Positions 9,701 through 19,674 of a stretch of DNA of 19,674 nucleotides are shown one piece after another. Position 1 is the first letter of the stretch. Each line of letters starts with the position of its first letter. Under the pieces are notes generated by a model that worked only from the letters and a program-made list of their open reading frames with translations, did no database searches and was not told the origin of the DNA. A program made the position numbers and the translations under genes. Origin of the DNA: Ettlia oleoabundans (Eukaryota; Chlorophyta; Chlorophyceae; Chlamydomonadales); the NCBI GenBank assembly GCA_019693395.1, contig JAAMXP010001194.1, forward strand, positions 1 to 19,674, given 5' to 3'.

Positions 9701-9996
9701 GGCAACAGAGGGCTGAGTGCCTCGGCACGGCAGAATAACGTGCTTAATGTAACGATATCAAATGAAACCACCCATCGGTGAGTGGCGCGGGCGCAATGCA
9801 GGGGCGAGGAAGCACCCTGGCCATGAACTCAACCGAGCAGTACATGCCCATCGACAAGCCCATTATCAACTCAAGAGTGCCCGTAGGTGGATGCATTGCA
9901 GACTGGGTTCAGCCCTGGCGAAGCCTTGTTCACCGATCGAATTCTGGAACCCCAGCGGGTGCCTCCTGGCTTGACGCGCTGAATCCTGCGACTAGC
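9701..9996. promoter_or_regulatory. divergent promoter region between the R3H gene and the TTC1-like gene
   Basis: This 296-nt stretch separates the R3H start (9700, minus) from the preferred TTC1-like start (9997, plus). The part nearest the R3H gene (about 9725-9770) is the most AT-rich, with gcttaatgtaacgatatcaa, but shows no clear TATA box. If TTC1 instead starts at 9796 the gap shrinks to 95 nt. Confidence 0.35.
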
Positions 9997-12004
9997 ATGG
10001 TTCTCATAGAAGACATAACGGAGGCCGAGCTGGCGAGGGAACGGGCTGATGCCGAGGCCGAGGCAGCAGCCAAGATAGCAGCGCGGCAGGCTGCAGCAGC
10101 GGAGGAGCGTCAAGCAGCAGCCGCCCAGCAGGAGCAACAGGGCTTGCCTCCAGCTGAAACGTCCCAGGGAAGCGCTGCAGCGCAGGCCAGCGCCGAAAGT
10201 TCTCAACAGGCAGCCAGCGACGCTGGCGGGACCGGCAAGCAAGCTGCACAACTCACCGATGCCGACCAGGTGGGCAACTGTGAGTCGCGCGAAGGCTGTT
10301 GAGCCTAGGCTGCTGTATTTAATATCGCTGGAATGTTTTCCAGTCTCTTTACATTGATAAGTTCTGGGGCACTTCAGTGGCGCTTGCACCACTGCTGTGC
10401 TTCCCCGCCTGCTAACCACCTCATCTGCCTGCATGCATGCTTGCCTCCCTTTTGCCGGTCCAGGAGCGGTTGGAGCAGGCGGAAGCCCTAAAGAAAGATG
10501 GGAACGAGCTCTACGGCCGCGATAAATGCGAAGAAGCATTGGTGAGCGCAGGCAGTGCATGTGAGACAAACTGGACTGGCTGCAAACGGGCGCTGCGGCA
10601 GTCGAGCGCTCTCTCGTGCGTCTGCTGCCTGACTAGACTCTCCAAGGCCAGCTGGGAGTGGCCCTGCCAGCCGTCGCACACCCATGCAAGTGCCATGCAG
10701 CTCAGAATTCCTACCGCATGCCGCGATCTACTCTTGCATTGCTCTGGCAAAATGTGCTGCATGGTAAGACGAGTCACTATGACTTGTTCCATTGCAAGAT
10801 TGTATTAAGCCATGCTGGTGATCGCTTAATCCTGCTGCAGGACAAGTATGCGGCAGCACTAGAAGCGGCTCCAGAGGCTGCCACGCAGCAGCGAGCCATC
10901 TACCATGGCAATCGTGCAGCCTGCCACCTCAAGCTGGACCAGTATGCAGAAGCAGTCCAGGTACACAGCAGGGACTGGGGCTATGTCCTGGGGTCACACA
11001 GTGCGATTTGAGGCCCTGGCGTGCATGCTTCATTTCTGCCTGCGTTCTTCTAGGCTTACAGGCAGGTCGTTGCTGAGGCAGACACGGCTGTTATTGAGCA
11101 ACTGGTACTGTGCAAAGCTTACATGTAAGGACCAACCCAAAATTTGCATGTCTCATGCTTGCATTGCCGGCTGGACTCCTGCAGGAATGCAGCGCTGCCC
11201 TGGAGTTGGATCCGCAGTACACCAAGGTACTGCTGCGCCGCAGTGCTGCCTACGAGAAGCTGGATGACCTAGAGCGAGCACTTGCGGATGCCGAGAAGGT
11301 GGGTGGGTACCAACAAAGGGCCGCCGTTGTGCTGTGTAGCTAGAGGTGGGTTAGCAGGGCAGCTGCTTGTTGCACTTGAGGTTGGCGATGCGCCCCATGC
11401 CACCCTGCGTATAAAACATGTTCCATGGGTACAACACTGCGACGCTGCTGCAAGGATGCCGGATTAGGGAGTATAAAGCAGCATATGCTGACAAATGCGC
11501 ATCGTGTATCCCTTCCGGTGGTCTCAGGTGGTTCAACTAGAGCCAGGAAACACCCCTGCCACGAATATTGTAAAGCGCCTCACCCCTGTGGTTATGGAGC
11601 GGCGAGAGAAGTTAAAGGAGGAAATGTTTGGTGAGGCCGCGGGCTAGATATGGAGGGGTGCATTGGGGTCTGTGCGACATATTTTGCACATCACGCACAT
11701 TGACATAGCTGTGATGACGCAAGTGGGTCGAGCACCGGCAGCGATAAGTTCCCCGTGCTGTGGCATGAGTGTCTCTTTGTCCAATCTGCTTGCGCACATT
11801 CTTTGAAAGGCAAGATTCTTGTGCAATTTAAGTCCCTACTCGTATTATTCTGCATTTCGTGCCTTGTGCCACACCGCTCCTCTTGCAGGCAAGCTTAAAG
11901 ATCTAGGCAACATGGTGTTAGGCAAGTTTGGGCTCTCAGTGGACAATTTCAAGGCAGAACAGGACCCCGCCACTGGCTCCTACTCGATAAAGTTCCAGCA
12001 GTGA
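9997..12004 (+). CDS. tetratricopeptide repeat protein, TTC1-like
   Basis: TTC1-type proteins are small TPR adaptors; animal TTC1 is reported to bind partners such as Hsp90 and Galpha subunits. Exons: 9997-10269, 10464-10541, 10841-10960, 11185-11298, 11528-11630, 11889-12004; phases agree, giving 267 residues. Residues 1-91 are an acidic, Ala/Gln-rich and probably disordered or helical segment. Three TPRs follow: about 98-131 (LKKDGNELYGRDKCEEAL), 138-171 (GNRAACHLKLDQYAEAVQ) and 172-205 (LLRRSAAYEKLDDLERALA). The C-terminal block KLKDLGNMVLGKFGLSVDNF and QDPATGSYSIKF is diagnostic of TTC1. The start is uncertain: ATG 9997 (MVLIEDITE) has A at -3 and G at +4 and leaves promoter room. The frame stays open upstream, with ATGs at 9796 and 9823. 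Neighbours suggest no shared pathway. Confidence 0.88.
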
Positions 12005-12759
12005 CAAATGTGCCATCAGGCACGCAGGCAGGGCTGTGTTGTGTCATGCACTCAGTGTGCAGGATTGCAGGGTGATGCTGACCTGGCCCAAGATAACGTA
12101 TGTTGGAAGCCAGGGGAAATGAGCGGCACAACTGGCGTGTGAATACAGGATAACACCATCTTATTTTCCATTGCCTCTTAACCCCTACTCCTTGCCGGTC
12201 GTTATTGACTGGCCCCCACGCATGCCGGCTGCACATGCTGCTGGAATGGAGGTTGTGGAATGTATCAAGATTGCCATGCACAAGTATTGTTGCAAACTGA
12301 CAACTGAGCCGCTTGTTTTAGTCTCACCGCTGCTGTAAGCAGAGTTGCTGCATGCAGCAACAAGAGGAGCAGTTCACCGAAGTGTCAAAGCTGGTCCGCT
12401 CTTCCGCAGGGTGTCACTGGTAGGTGCTGCCACGGGAGCCGCCCTGGATTCAAAGATGGCGTTCAACCATTCCCTTCTATGCACTGGCGCCCATCATGGA
12501 CGAACAACTTCAAAGCGCGGAGAGCGCGGGTACAGCAAAAACCTAGCGCTGGACAACAGGCCGGTGCTCAACGCTGACTACTCGGTTGCCATTCTTGATT
12601 GAACGCAGGGACGATTGGGATTGCTAGGCCTGAAACACACTTCCAGATCGGCGCCTTTCCATTCCTTCGACCCCAAAGCATATCCAGCTCGACCTGCCCC
12701 ATCGTGTCACTGTTGTGTCCTGTCTTTCCCAGCAGTCGCTTGTTCGTCACTTAGCAGTC
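12005..12759 (+). other. TTC1 3' UTR and plastocyanin upstream region
   Basis: Positions 12005 to about 12350 fit a 3' UTR ending just past TGTAA at 12334. The remaining 400 nt should hold the plastocyanin promoter and 5' UTR. An open frame at 12345-12602 shows no domain. There is no clear TATA box. A pyrimidine-rich leader (about 12690-12735) precedes the plastocyanin ATG and could be a 5' UTR. Confidence 0.45.
12334..12338 (+). terminator. TGTAA poly(A) signal of the TTC1-like gene
   Basis: TGTAA, the chlorophyte polyadenylation signal, occurs 330 nt after the TTC1-like stop codon; I found none earlier in this 3' region. Confidence 0.5.
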
Positions 12760-13843
12760 ATGCAGGCCATCCGTGCTCAGGTTGTGGTGCCCCAGGCCTC
12801 TCAGGCCCAGGCCAAGGCCCGCGTGGCCGCCCCCGCCGCCGTGGTGCGCCCCCTGAAGGCTGTTGGCGCTGGTCTGGCCTCTCTGGCCCTGGCCCTGTCC
12901 GCCAACGCCGTCACCATCAAGATGGGTGCCGACAGCGGTGAGCGCGGGCTGCAAGTGCCGGGCATCACGCCACGTCTCCACGTCGCGAGCATTTAATCGA
13001 TCCGATGACTGCGCTGGGGATCTCATATGCATGTCACAGCCGCAGTTTGTGGTGGCAGCCGGCTGGCACAAAATTGAGTGGGAGCCCTATCCCCCACCGT
13101 GGCTTGCAGGTGCTCTGGTGTTCGAGCCCAACTCCGTGACCGTCGCCAAGGGCGAGTCCGTGACCTTCGTGAACAACGCGGGCTTCCCCCACAACGTGGT
13201 GTTCGATGAGGACGAGATCCCCGTGAGTGCTGCGGCCGGTGTTGCTGCCTTTGCCAGGCCTTTGCACCTTGCAGCAATATACACACTGTGCCTGCACGCT
13301 GTCGGTAGCTTGCAGCACCTGTGTACCTGGACCAAATGTTCATCGATGCCTCCCATTCAGCCAGTCGTGGGTCGATAGAACTCTCCCACGCACCTTCACC
13401 TTCACCCAGCACATGGTCCCACTGCCACTCAATCGCCGCCCTTCCCTGCAGTCTGGCGTGAACGCCGATGCCATCAGCCACGACGACTACTTCAACGCAC
13501 CTGGCGAGACCTACTCCGTCAAGCTTGACACTGCGGGCTCCTACTCCTTCTACTGCGAGCCCCACCAGGGCGCTGGCATGACCGGTGAGCAAGCTGTGGA
13601 TCAGTGCATGAAGCAGTCAGCAGCTCTGCTGTTCCATTGCCATGAATGCCGCTCACATGCAAGCATTGAAGAGTTCAGAATGCGTTAGCCGAGCACATCA
13701 TAGTGAGGCAGCTTGTATTCGCGACAGGCCTTGCTGGGCAAACTCTGCCGCTTCATCATCACAACATACAACACCGTGCTCATTAAACCCTACCATCTTT
13801 TGCCCTGCCATGCTTTGGTGCAGGCACCATCACCGTCAACTAA
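12760..13843 (+). CDS. petE: plastocyanin precursor, chloroplast lumen
   Basis: Plastocyanin is the soluble type I copper protein that carries electrons from cytochrome f to photosystem I in the thylakoid lumen. Exons: 12760-12937, 13110-13222, 13452-13584, 13824-13843; phases agree, giving 147 residues. Residues 1-50 form a bipartite presequence: an Ala/Gln/Val-rich stromal part with scattered Arg and Lys, then a hydrophobic lumen signal ([17 protein letters not shown]) cut after Ala50. The mature 97-residue protein starts [16 protein letters not shown]. All four copper ligands are present in mature numbering: His37 (FPHN), Cys82, His85 (YCEPH) and Met90. The DEDEIP and SHDDY acidic patches are the docking surface. 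The length is typical of algal plastocyanins. GC3-rich codon use suggests high expression. The last exon encodes only the final six residues plus stop. TGTAA follows 94 nt after the stop. Confidence 0.97.
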
Positions 13844-13937
13844 GCGGTGCCCTGTTCTTGTTGAGAGCCACCAGCACTTGCCATCTGCGCACATTTGCAT
13901 CAGATGACCGTCTCCGCCACTTTTCTCATTATTTGGG

Positions 13938-13942
13938 TGTAA
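13938..13942 (+). terminator. TGTAA poly(A) signal of plastocyanin
   Basis: TGTAA followed by an A-rich run lies 94 nt after the plastocyanin stop codon, a normal position for a chlorophyte polyadenylation signal. Confidence 0.7.
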
Positions 13943-14551
13943 AAAACCTGTGATTTCAATAGATCGGATATAAAAGCAAACTGACAGTAAAGCTTGACAT
14001 CATGTATAGTGTGGTGCAGTGGGTGCTTGAACTCAAGAGCACAGGTTGGATGGTGGCTGTGGTTGTGAAATGAACTGGCAGCGGAGCCTCGCCAATCCTC
14101 CCAAAGTTGATTGAAATGTGCTGGGTTCTGGTTGTCTTACCTATGCTAGTCAAACTATTAAGATAGAGGGTGTTGGCGAATGGGATGTGAATGGCAGCGG
14201 TGTGGGAGCTCGACAGGCCCGGCACGGCCATTGCACGCAATGGCACCAGAGTTGACTAGTGTTCGTATCAAACATTCAGATGCATCTGACTGGCAGCTGC
14301 AATCTGTGTAGAGGATTGGACAAGAACGGCTCTCTCTGACTCTTGCGGTACTGGCATACAATCATGGTGCCATGCATGCTAGCAGGCATGTTGGCCTCCT
14401 CCTGCCTGGGGCACGCAACATGCCCGTTTTTCGTGCAATGTGGCAACTTGGCTAAACATGAAATGACAATCGTGGGGCACTGGTTTGCCTGGGTGACTGG
14501 ATGCTGCATGTCCTGTACGGCCTTGAGCCTGACGTGGCAGTGATGAGGTCA

Positions 14552-14561
14552 TCTATAAAAA
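14552..14561 (+). promoter_or_regulatory. TATA-like element upstream of the F-box gene
   Basis: A ctataaaaaa match lies about 120 nt before the ATG at 14676, which would put transcription start near 14585 with a 90-nt leader. This is pattern matching only. Confidence 0.35.
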
Positions 14562-14675
14562 AAACGCATCTTCTCATCTTCTCCAACAAACGCATCTCTA
14601 GGTGAAGCCGCCGTGAGCTGCAATATTTAGGCTCCAAGTGCAACATTTGCGTGTTCATCGACTCCTGTGGCGCAC

Positions 14676-17011
14676 ATGCCCGCCCCTGAGAAGTCCACCA
14701 GCATCTCGGTGCTGCCGGACTCCCTGCTGGGCGAGATTTTGGGCATTGCAGGACACCAATCGCGGTAAGCGATCAGGCGCAGCGACCGCGGGTTCGCCGC
14801 TCACCGTGACCCACCAGTCTTGCCGCCCCACCGTCTGCACACCGCGCTGCCGTACTTGTGGTGCCCCCGCCTGCAGGCCTTCCGTCACGCTGGTGTGCAC
14901 TCAGTGGCGTCGCCTGCACTACGAGCAAAAAGCACTGTACCGGAAGCTGGTGATAGGGTGCCTAAAGGGCGCAGTGAACTCTCTGATGATGAGGTGGCAG
15001 ATGCGTGGTTTGCAGCCAAGTGGGTGCTGCTCCAACGGGTAGCGCCTCTTCTGGAAGAGCTTGAGCTGGTGACAGCAGCCGAGAATTACACTCTGGATGA
15101 ATGGGGGCAGCTAACAGAAAGAGGATGGAGCATGTCGGACCTGCTGGGGACGCTGGACCCGGCTGTGCTGATCCGGCTAAAGATTAAGCAGCCCTTGCAG
15201 CTGTCGGGAGCAGCAGTGGAGGCCTTGACCCGCTTCAGCAACCTGAGAAGCTTGGAGCTGTCGTTGCCAGTGATGCCAAGCAACCTGAGCTGGGTGCTGG
15301 CGCAGGCCGGCAGCGGCGGTCTGCGGAAGCTGGAGCTTGACGCGCGTGGAGGGTTGCCCCTGGATATGGGGGCCCTGCCAACAGGCATAACAGCCCTCAC
15401 GCAACTCACAAGCCTATCAATTGCCACCGACGTTCAGCTGCCAACCCTGAAGCCACTTACGGTGCTGAGGCAGCTGCGTGACCTGGCCGTATATGAGACA
15501 GAAAGGCTGGGTGGCGGCCTGACGGTGCTGCCTGTGTCAGCTTTCCCGGACCTCACGCGCTTGCGCCTGTCCTCCCCTGTTCTTCAGGCAAGCTTCCCTG
15601 TGTGCATTTGCTTATGTGCCTGCATAATTCTGGAGCAATAAATGGGCATTACAAACTATAACAACAATTTGATTCGACTCATCTGTATGTTGGCTCAACC
15701 GTGGATTGGTGGGCTGGCTGCGCTTGTGCTTCTGCTCAGCCCGTTTGCATCAAGACAATATGCTGTGCTTGTATTGGGTCTATACCTGCCCCGCCCTGCT
15801 CTGCTGCCCTGCAGCTCGCCGGCCACCGCCTGCTGACTGCTCGTGCCTTCCCCGAGGAAGCCCCCATGCACATTGTGGTGGACATGGAGCTGGCACCGCC
15901 CGTCTCCCTCGGCTGGCACCTGCGCTGCGCCTGCGCGTTCTTCACAGCGGATGCGCCCATGCAGGCGCTGTTTGATGCGCTGGGGCTGGGACCAGCTGCT
16001 TGCCGCCCTCACCCTGACAGCCTGCCCGCTGGCACCAGGCAGCTTCCCGCCCCCACCGCCTCAAACCCAGCACGGCGCCGATGACGACTCTATGTTGGAC
16101 GGTCTGGCGCTCCTCGCCTGCTCTACAACAAGCGGAGCTGGCGCTAGCTTTGTCAATGGCGACAACGGTGAACCTGCCGCTGGCGCCAATGAAGAGGCAG
16201 GACAGGCTGCAGAGCAAGGGCAGCAGCAGGCAATGGACGTTGAAGAGGAGGGAGGGGCGGCAGGGCAGCAGCTTGCAGGGCAGGCAGCAGGGGCACCTGT
16301 GGTCCAAGCTCCTGGCCAGGGTGCGGGGCAGGAGCTTCAGCACACCCTGGATGCTCTGATAGCCAGCCTCCCCAGCATGTCCCTCATCATGGGATCCATG
16401 GACCTCTCAGGCGGCCTACCCAGCCGCATGGTGCAGTCCACCCACCTGAAGGCGGTGGTGCTGCACGGGGTGCAGCTGGGATCCCTGCAGGAGGGGCCCT
16501 GGCTGACAGGTAGGACGTGTAACAATGTTGCGTGGCTGAGGCGCTTGTGGTAAATCCTGGCAGCAGTGTGCGGTTTAAAAACCCTGCACCTGGCTTCCAG
16601 CCTGCTGCACTGTTGGGCAGGCTAGCTTCCTCTGCTACACGGACGCATACTAGCAACGCCTGCCTTTGTTCCTCCCTTTACTCGAGCCAATTGTGAAGCA
16701 CGCTCCAACTCACGCCTACGCTTTCCACTGCTGCCACAGCGGTAGAGAGCCTGGACCTCCCCTGCAACCAGCTGACGGCGGTGCCGCATGCGCTGGCTGC
16801 TGCCACGAGCCTGAGGCGGCTGTCATTGGGGGGCGACAACAGCTTCCAGGTGACTTCAGCTGATGTAGACGACGTGTTCTGTCGCATGACGCAGCTCAAA
16901 TTCCTGGAGCTGCCAATTGGCTCGCTGACAGAGCAGGAGGCGGCGCACCTGGCAGAGCGATTGCCTGGCGTCACGGTGGAGATGTCGCAGCGGCACAATC
17001 ATGACGAGTGA
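14676..17011 (+). CDS. F-box / leucine-rich-repeat-type protein, frame broken at two G runs (possible pseudogene or sequence error)
   Basis: F-box proteins are the substrate adaptors of SCF ubiquitin ligases. Exons: 14676-14764, 14877-15587, 15815-16509, 16740-17011. The F-box is split across exons 1 and 2: LPDSLLGEILGIAG, then SVTLVCTQWRRLHYEQKALY. Leu-rich repeats follow (LRSLELSLPVMP, LRKLELDARGGLP, LTSLSIATDVQLP, and near the end ESLDLPCNQLTAVP and LRRLSLGGD). An acidic Gln/Ala-rich linker sits near 16090-16330. Within exon 2 the frame changes near GGG 14956-14958 (one base short). Within exon 3 it changes near GGGG 15982-15985 (one base extra). The two shifts cancel, so total exon length stays a multiple of three (1767 nt). 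Conserved protein sequence continues on both sides of each break. The intron after exon 2 has a GC donor (CAG|GCAAGC). A 46-nt GC-AG intron could replace the first break but would be unusually short here. Function and substrate are unknown. Confidence 0.7.
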
Positions 17012-17535
17012 CCTACTGGCACCGCCGTGTACTAGGCAGCCAAGGCCTTTTTCGGTTGGAACCTGTTCATTGCAGTTGTTTTATCAGGATTGGTTCGACC
17101 GGTGTTGCTGGTTATTTTGTTTGTTGGTTATGGGCTGTTTTGACACCATCTGTCGGCGACTTTTCCCTCGAGCTTGGTGGTACAAGCGTGTGCTTGCCCT
17201 GGACCGCTGTTGCAATTGTAGCAGACATTGTATTGAAAGCTTTTGTGCACACTTGACAGCGTTAATGCGAATTGGTCGCAGCCACAGAGTGCAACGGCAA
17301 GGGAAGTCCAATGGGCTGAAAAGCGCGGAAGAAAAGAAGGGGCTGGGTGGCGGTGACAGACAAAGGCAGGTGAGGTGAAGGAAGAGCAGACAAGGAGTGA
17401 TGTGATACAGTGCTAACTTGCCAAGATGCGGGTGGCGCTGTAGGCTCAGGCTCAGGGTGACAAGCGAGCGCGCCAGGGGCGTGAGCATGGTCGACAGATA
17501 ACCACGCAAGTCCATGATACAAATAACAGACTAAT
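17012..17535. other. convergent intergenic region between the F-box gene and V-ATPase d
   Basis: This 524-nt gap between two converging stop codons should hold both 3' UTRs. It is T-rich early (17050-17165). I see no TGTAA on either strand and no recognisable coding sequence. The open frames crossing it on both strands lack domains. Confidence 0.5.
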
Positions 17536-19399
17536 CTAGAAGGTGAACACAATGCCGTCCTGAACTCGGTTTTTCTGGTCCTGAGCCACGCACTCGGCAA
17601 TCCACATGATGTTGCGGATCTCCTGCTCTCTGCGCCAGGAACACGCAACAGAAAGGCAGAGGGTTGGAACCAGGACGGCTGGAAGCACTTACCATTCAGT
17701 GAACTGCCAGTTGATATGAAGGACATATATCCCACGTGCTCCAGTGTTTATGCTATACGCACTTGCAATAAACACATATATACACCAGCATGCACATGCA
17801 GCCCTCAATCTCAAAACATCCATCCCCACCCCTATGACAAACGATTAGTGAGATTACACAACCCCTATCCGCACCTGAGGCGCATGTACGAGTAGAAGAC
17901 ACCGTAATGGAACTGCTGCTCGTAGGTTCCCATCAACTGCCGCACCTCCTCCTCATACAAAATCTTGTCCAGCATCTGGCTTTCACCCAACCCCAGCTGC
18001 AGCAGCACGCATGCGATGTTACGTTTGTAAGCATGCACTCCAGGTGGTAAGCATAGGTGCATGACTAGTGCGCACAACGGTGAACACACTATTGCAGTAG
18101 CTCAGTGAGCTCACCCTGCTGAAGATGGACTGGTAAGGGGGGCACTTCTCCATGGCGCTGCGTATCTGGTCAAAGTCCTCAGCAACCGCCAGCTCAGCCT
18201 GCACCATGCAGGGCGGGGCACAGCAGGAGAGCTGGTAGTGAAGAGCGTAGCTAGGCTAGAAGTGGTAGGCAGGGGCACAGCAGGCGCACGACGCAATCAC
18301 TGGTACGAAGGGAGCCCACATCACCATGCTCAGCAGGCTCTTGACCCCCTCTAATTCACCATCTCAATGGCAGCACACGTTCAGCGTACACTCGATCCCA
18401 CTCCTCTTGCCTGTATTCTTAGCAACGCTTAGACAAGCTACCCAAGTTTCCTCAGTGCACTCTGCCAGCACCACCCCGGCCCCATGCCCACATCCCACCC
18501 TGGCAGCCATCCCGGGTCCCCGTGGGAACGCCCACCCACCTGCCCGTGCGGGTAGAGCAGGCCAAAGTTGGCGTACAGCTTGCGGCGGTCGTCACGCGTC
18601 AGCTCTGTGCCGATGGAGTTGAGGGTGATGTTGAGGGCACGGCGGTCGGCCTGCGGGTGGAGAAACAGGTGGCACAGAAGTAAGCAAGCGGCGGTGATAG
18701 CAGTAATGTACAGTTTGTGAGAGAGGACAGTCATCCGTCAGGTCATAACGAAACTAACGCATCGGCCTTGACAAGCAGTGCGATTTACCAGGCCAACCAG
18801 TCCCCATCCCAGCCATCTGGCCACCCTCAGGCTTCACCCCGCCCCGCAGCGGCTCACCTCGAATGACAGCAGCTCCCCCATGACTGCCCCCGTGGTGCCC
18901 CCCAGCCTGTGCACAAAAGTGGCAAAGTCGTCCAGGTACGCCTTGTACAGCGTGTTGCGCATCACCTGCTCTTGGTTGGGGTTTGGAAGCAGGGGCACAG
19001 ATGGCACAGATGTAAAGAGGAAACCGCAATGTTCTTATTTGGGGTACAGCCAGGAGGCAGTAAATAGAGCAACCAGTAAAGTGGTTGCAAGGAGAAGTGC
19101 CCAGTCAAACAATAAATCAAGAGATCTGTACATGTCCCACAGGCCCGAGGTAACGTGAGACACCTGTTCTGCTGACCCCAGGCTTGGTGGCCTCACATGA
19201 GAGACAAAGGCCCCATCAACTGCAACCCAAACCCGCTAACCGCCTGCCAAAGCCATCAAGACCTGCCAACCTATGCCCACCCACCCACCTCAATGTTCAT
19301 TTCGTCCAGGTCCTCGCTTGTGAGGTTGTCAGAGAAGTATGGGGCCAGCGGCGTGTCCACCAGGACCAAGCGGTACAGGTCCCGCATGTTCTGAGCAAC
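17536..19399 (-). CDS. V-type ATPase V0 subunit d, C-terminal part (partial, 5' end off the right edge)
   Basis: Subunit d sits on the cytosolic face of the V0 ring and couples the V1 central stalk to the proteolipid rotor of the vacuolar proton pump. Minus-strand exons: 19399-19289, 18965-18858, 18650-18540, 18198-18115, 17996-17875, 17629-17536; phases agree, giving the last 209 of about 350 residues. Conserved segments in order: [111 protein letters not shown] and [13 protein letters not shown], ending DGIVFTF. These match plant and animal d subunits almost end to end. The N-terminal exons should lie to the right; I could not identify one confidently between 19400 and 19674. Confidence 0.93.
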
Positions 19400-19674
19400 C
19401 TGCAGTACAATAGGGCGGATGGGGGTACAAATGGTATGGTATATCCAGCGATGCACATCATGCAGGGTCTTGACTAGCAGAGGAACAAGCAAAGCGACGG
19501 CGCAAACAGGTGAGCGGTTGAGTCATGCTACCTGCTGCAAGCGCTCGGTGCTCCATGCCTCCCTTTACAACAAGCCACTTATGCCGACTGAAGCGGAGCC
19601 AATGCCCCCCCCACCACCAGCCACATCACCCCAACTGCATTGCTCTTGGTCCGTCGCGGTCCCCCACCCCACCC
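19400..19674 (-). other. upstream intron sequence of V-ATPase d; no confident exon
   Basis: This stretch precedes the acceptor (TACTGCAG) of the first recognised V-ATPase d exon. A possible short exon ends at a GTAGCA donor near 19532 on the minus strand (reading STERLQQ in phase 0), but it does not match the conserved residues expected there, so it is not called. The far right is C-rich. Confidence 0.35.

Larger units (their letters stand above)
13844..14675. other. plastocyanin 3' UTR and upstream region of the F-box gene; no gene recognised
   Basis: The first 100 nt are plastocyanin 3' UTR. From about 13960 to 14540 the sequence is less GC-rich than the genes and only short open frames occur on both strands, none with a recognisable domain. 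A small imperfect palindrome (gtgcttgaactcaagagcac, near 14021) is visible. The last 130 nt hold a TATA-like element and two copies of aaacgcatct (14562-14571 and 14588-14597). Confidence 0.45.

Noticed and set aside
12530..12533. GTAC core as a copper-response element of plastocyanin
   Set aside because: A single 4-nt match is expected by chance in this length, and no second copy or conserved context is visible.
16518..16522. TGTAA just inside intron 3 of the F-box gene as a premature poly(A) site
   Set aside because: A 5-nt motif in an intron is weak evidence, and coding sequence clearly continues in the next exon.
19529..19570. Candidate upstream V-ATPase d exon ending STERLQQ
   Set aside because: The donor phase fits, but the residues do not match the highly conserved segment expected before VAQNMR, and no good acceptor precedes it.
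1..19674. CRISPR arrays, tRNA or rRNA genes, transposons, bacterial-type operons
   Set aside because: No regularly spaced repeats, tRNA box pairs, transposase-like sequence or terminal repeats were found; the genes are intron-rich and eukaryotic.

Overview
This window looks like nuclear DNA from a green alga (core chlorophyte, possibly a trebouxiophyte). Genes are split into short exons by GT-AG introns of about 100-490 nt with C/T-rich acceptors ending TGCAG. There is a plastid-targeted plastocyanin, and two genes are followed by TGTAA, the chlorophyte poly(A) signal. All exon models come from reading the sequence: each joins conserved protein segments at consensus splice sites with matching phase. 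None has been checked against RNA or a database.

Layout, left to right. (1) 199-1639, minus: N-terminal part of a USP48/UBP26-type ubiquitin protease that runs off the left edge. (2) 1894-3885, plus: complete seven-exon cyanate lyase with an Arg-rich N-terminal presequence, divergent from the USP gene. (3) 3886-5224: gene-poor convergent gap. (4) 5225-9700, minus: twelve-exon R3H-SUZ RNA-binding protein with a long Met/Gly/Gln-rich tail. (5) 9997-12004, plus: TTC1-like three-TPR protein, divergent from the R3H gene. (6) 12760-13843, plus: plastocyanin precursor. (7) 14676-17011, plus: F-box/leucine-rich-repeat-type gene whose frame breaks twice, both times at a G run. (8) 17536-19399, minus: C-terminal 60% of V-ATPase V0 subunit d, whose 5' end lies beyond the right edge.

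The genes are unrelated housekeeping functions: protein turnover, cyanate detoxification, mRNA regulation, TPR scaffolding, photosynthetic electron transport and vacuolar acidification. They are arranged as divergent and convergent pairs, not as an operon or cluster. I see no mobile element, CRISPR array, tRNA or rRNA, and no previously undescribed system. The points most worth checking are the paired frame breaks in the F-box gene, the apparently organelle-targeted cyanase, two GC-AG introns, and alternative-splicing options in the R3H gene.
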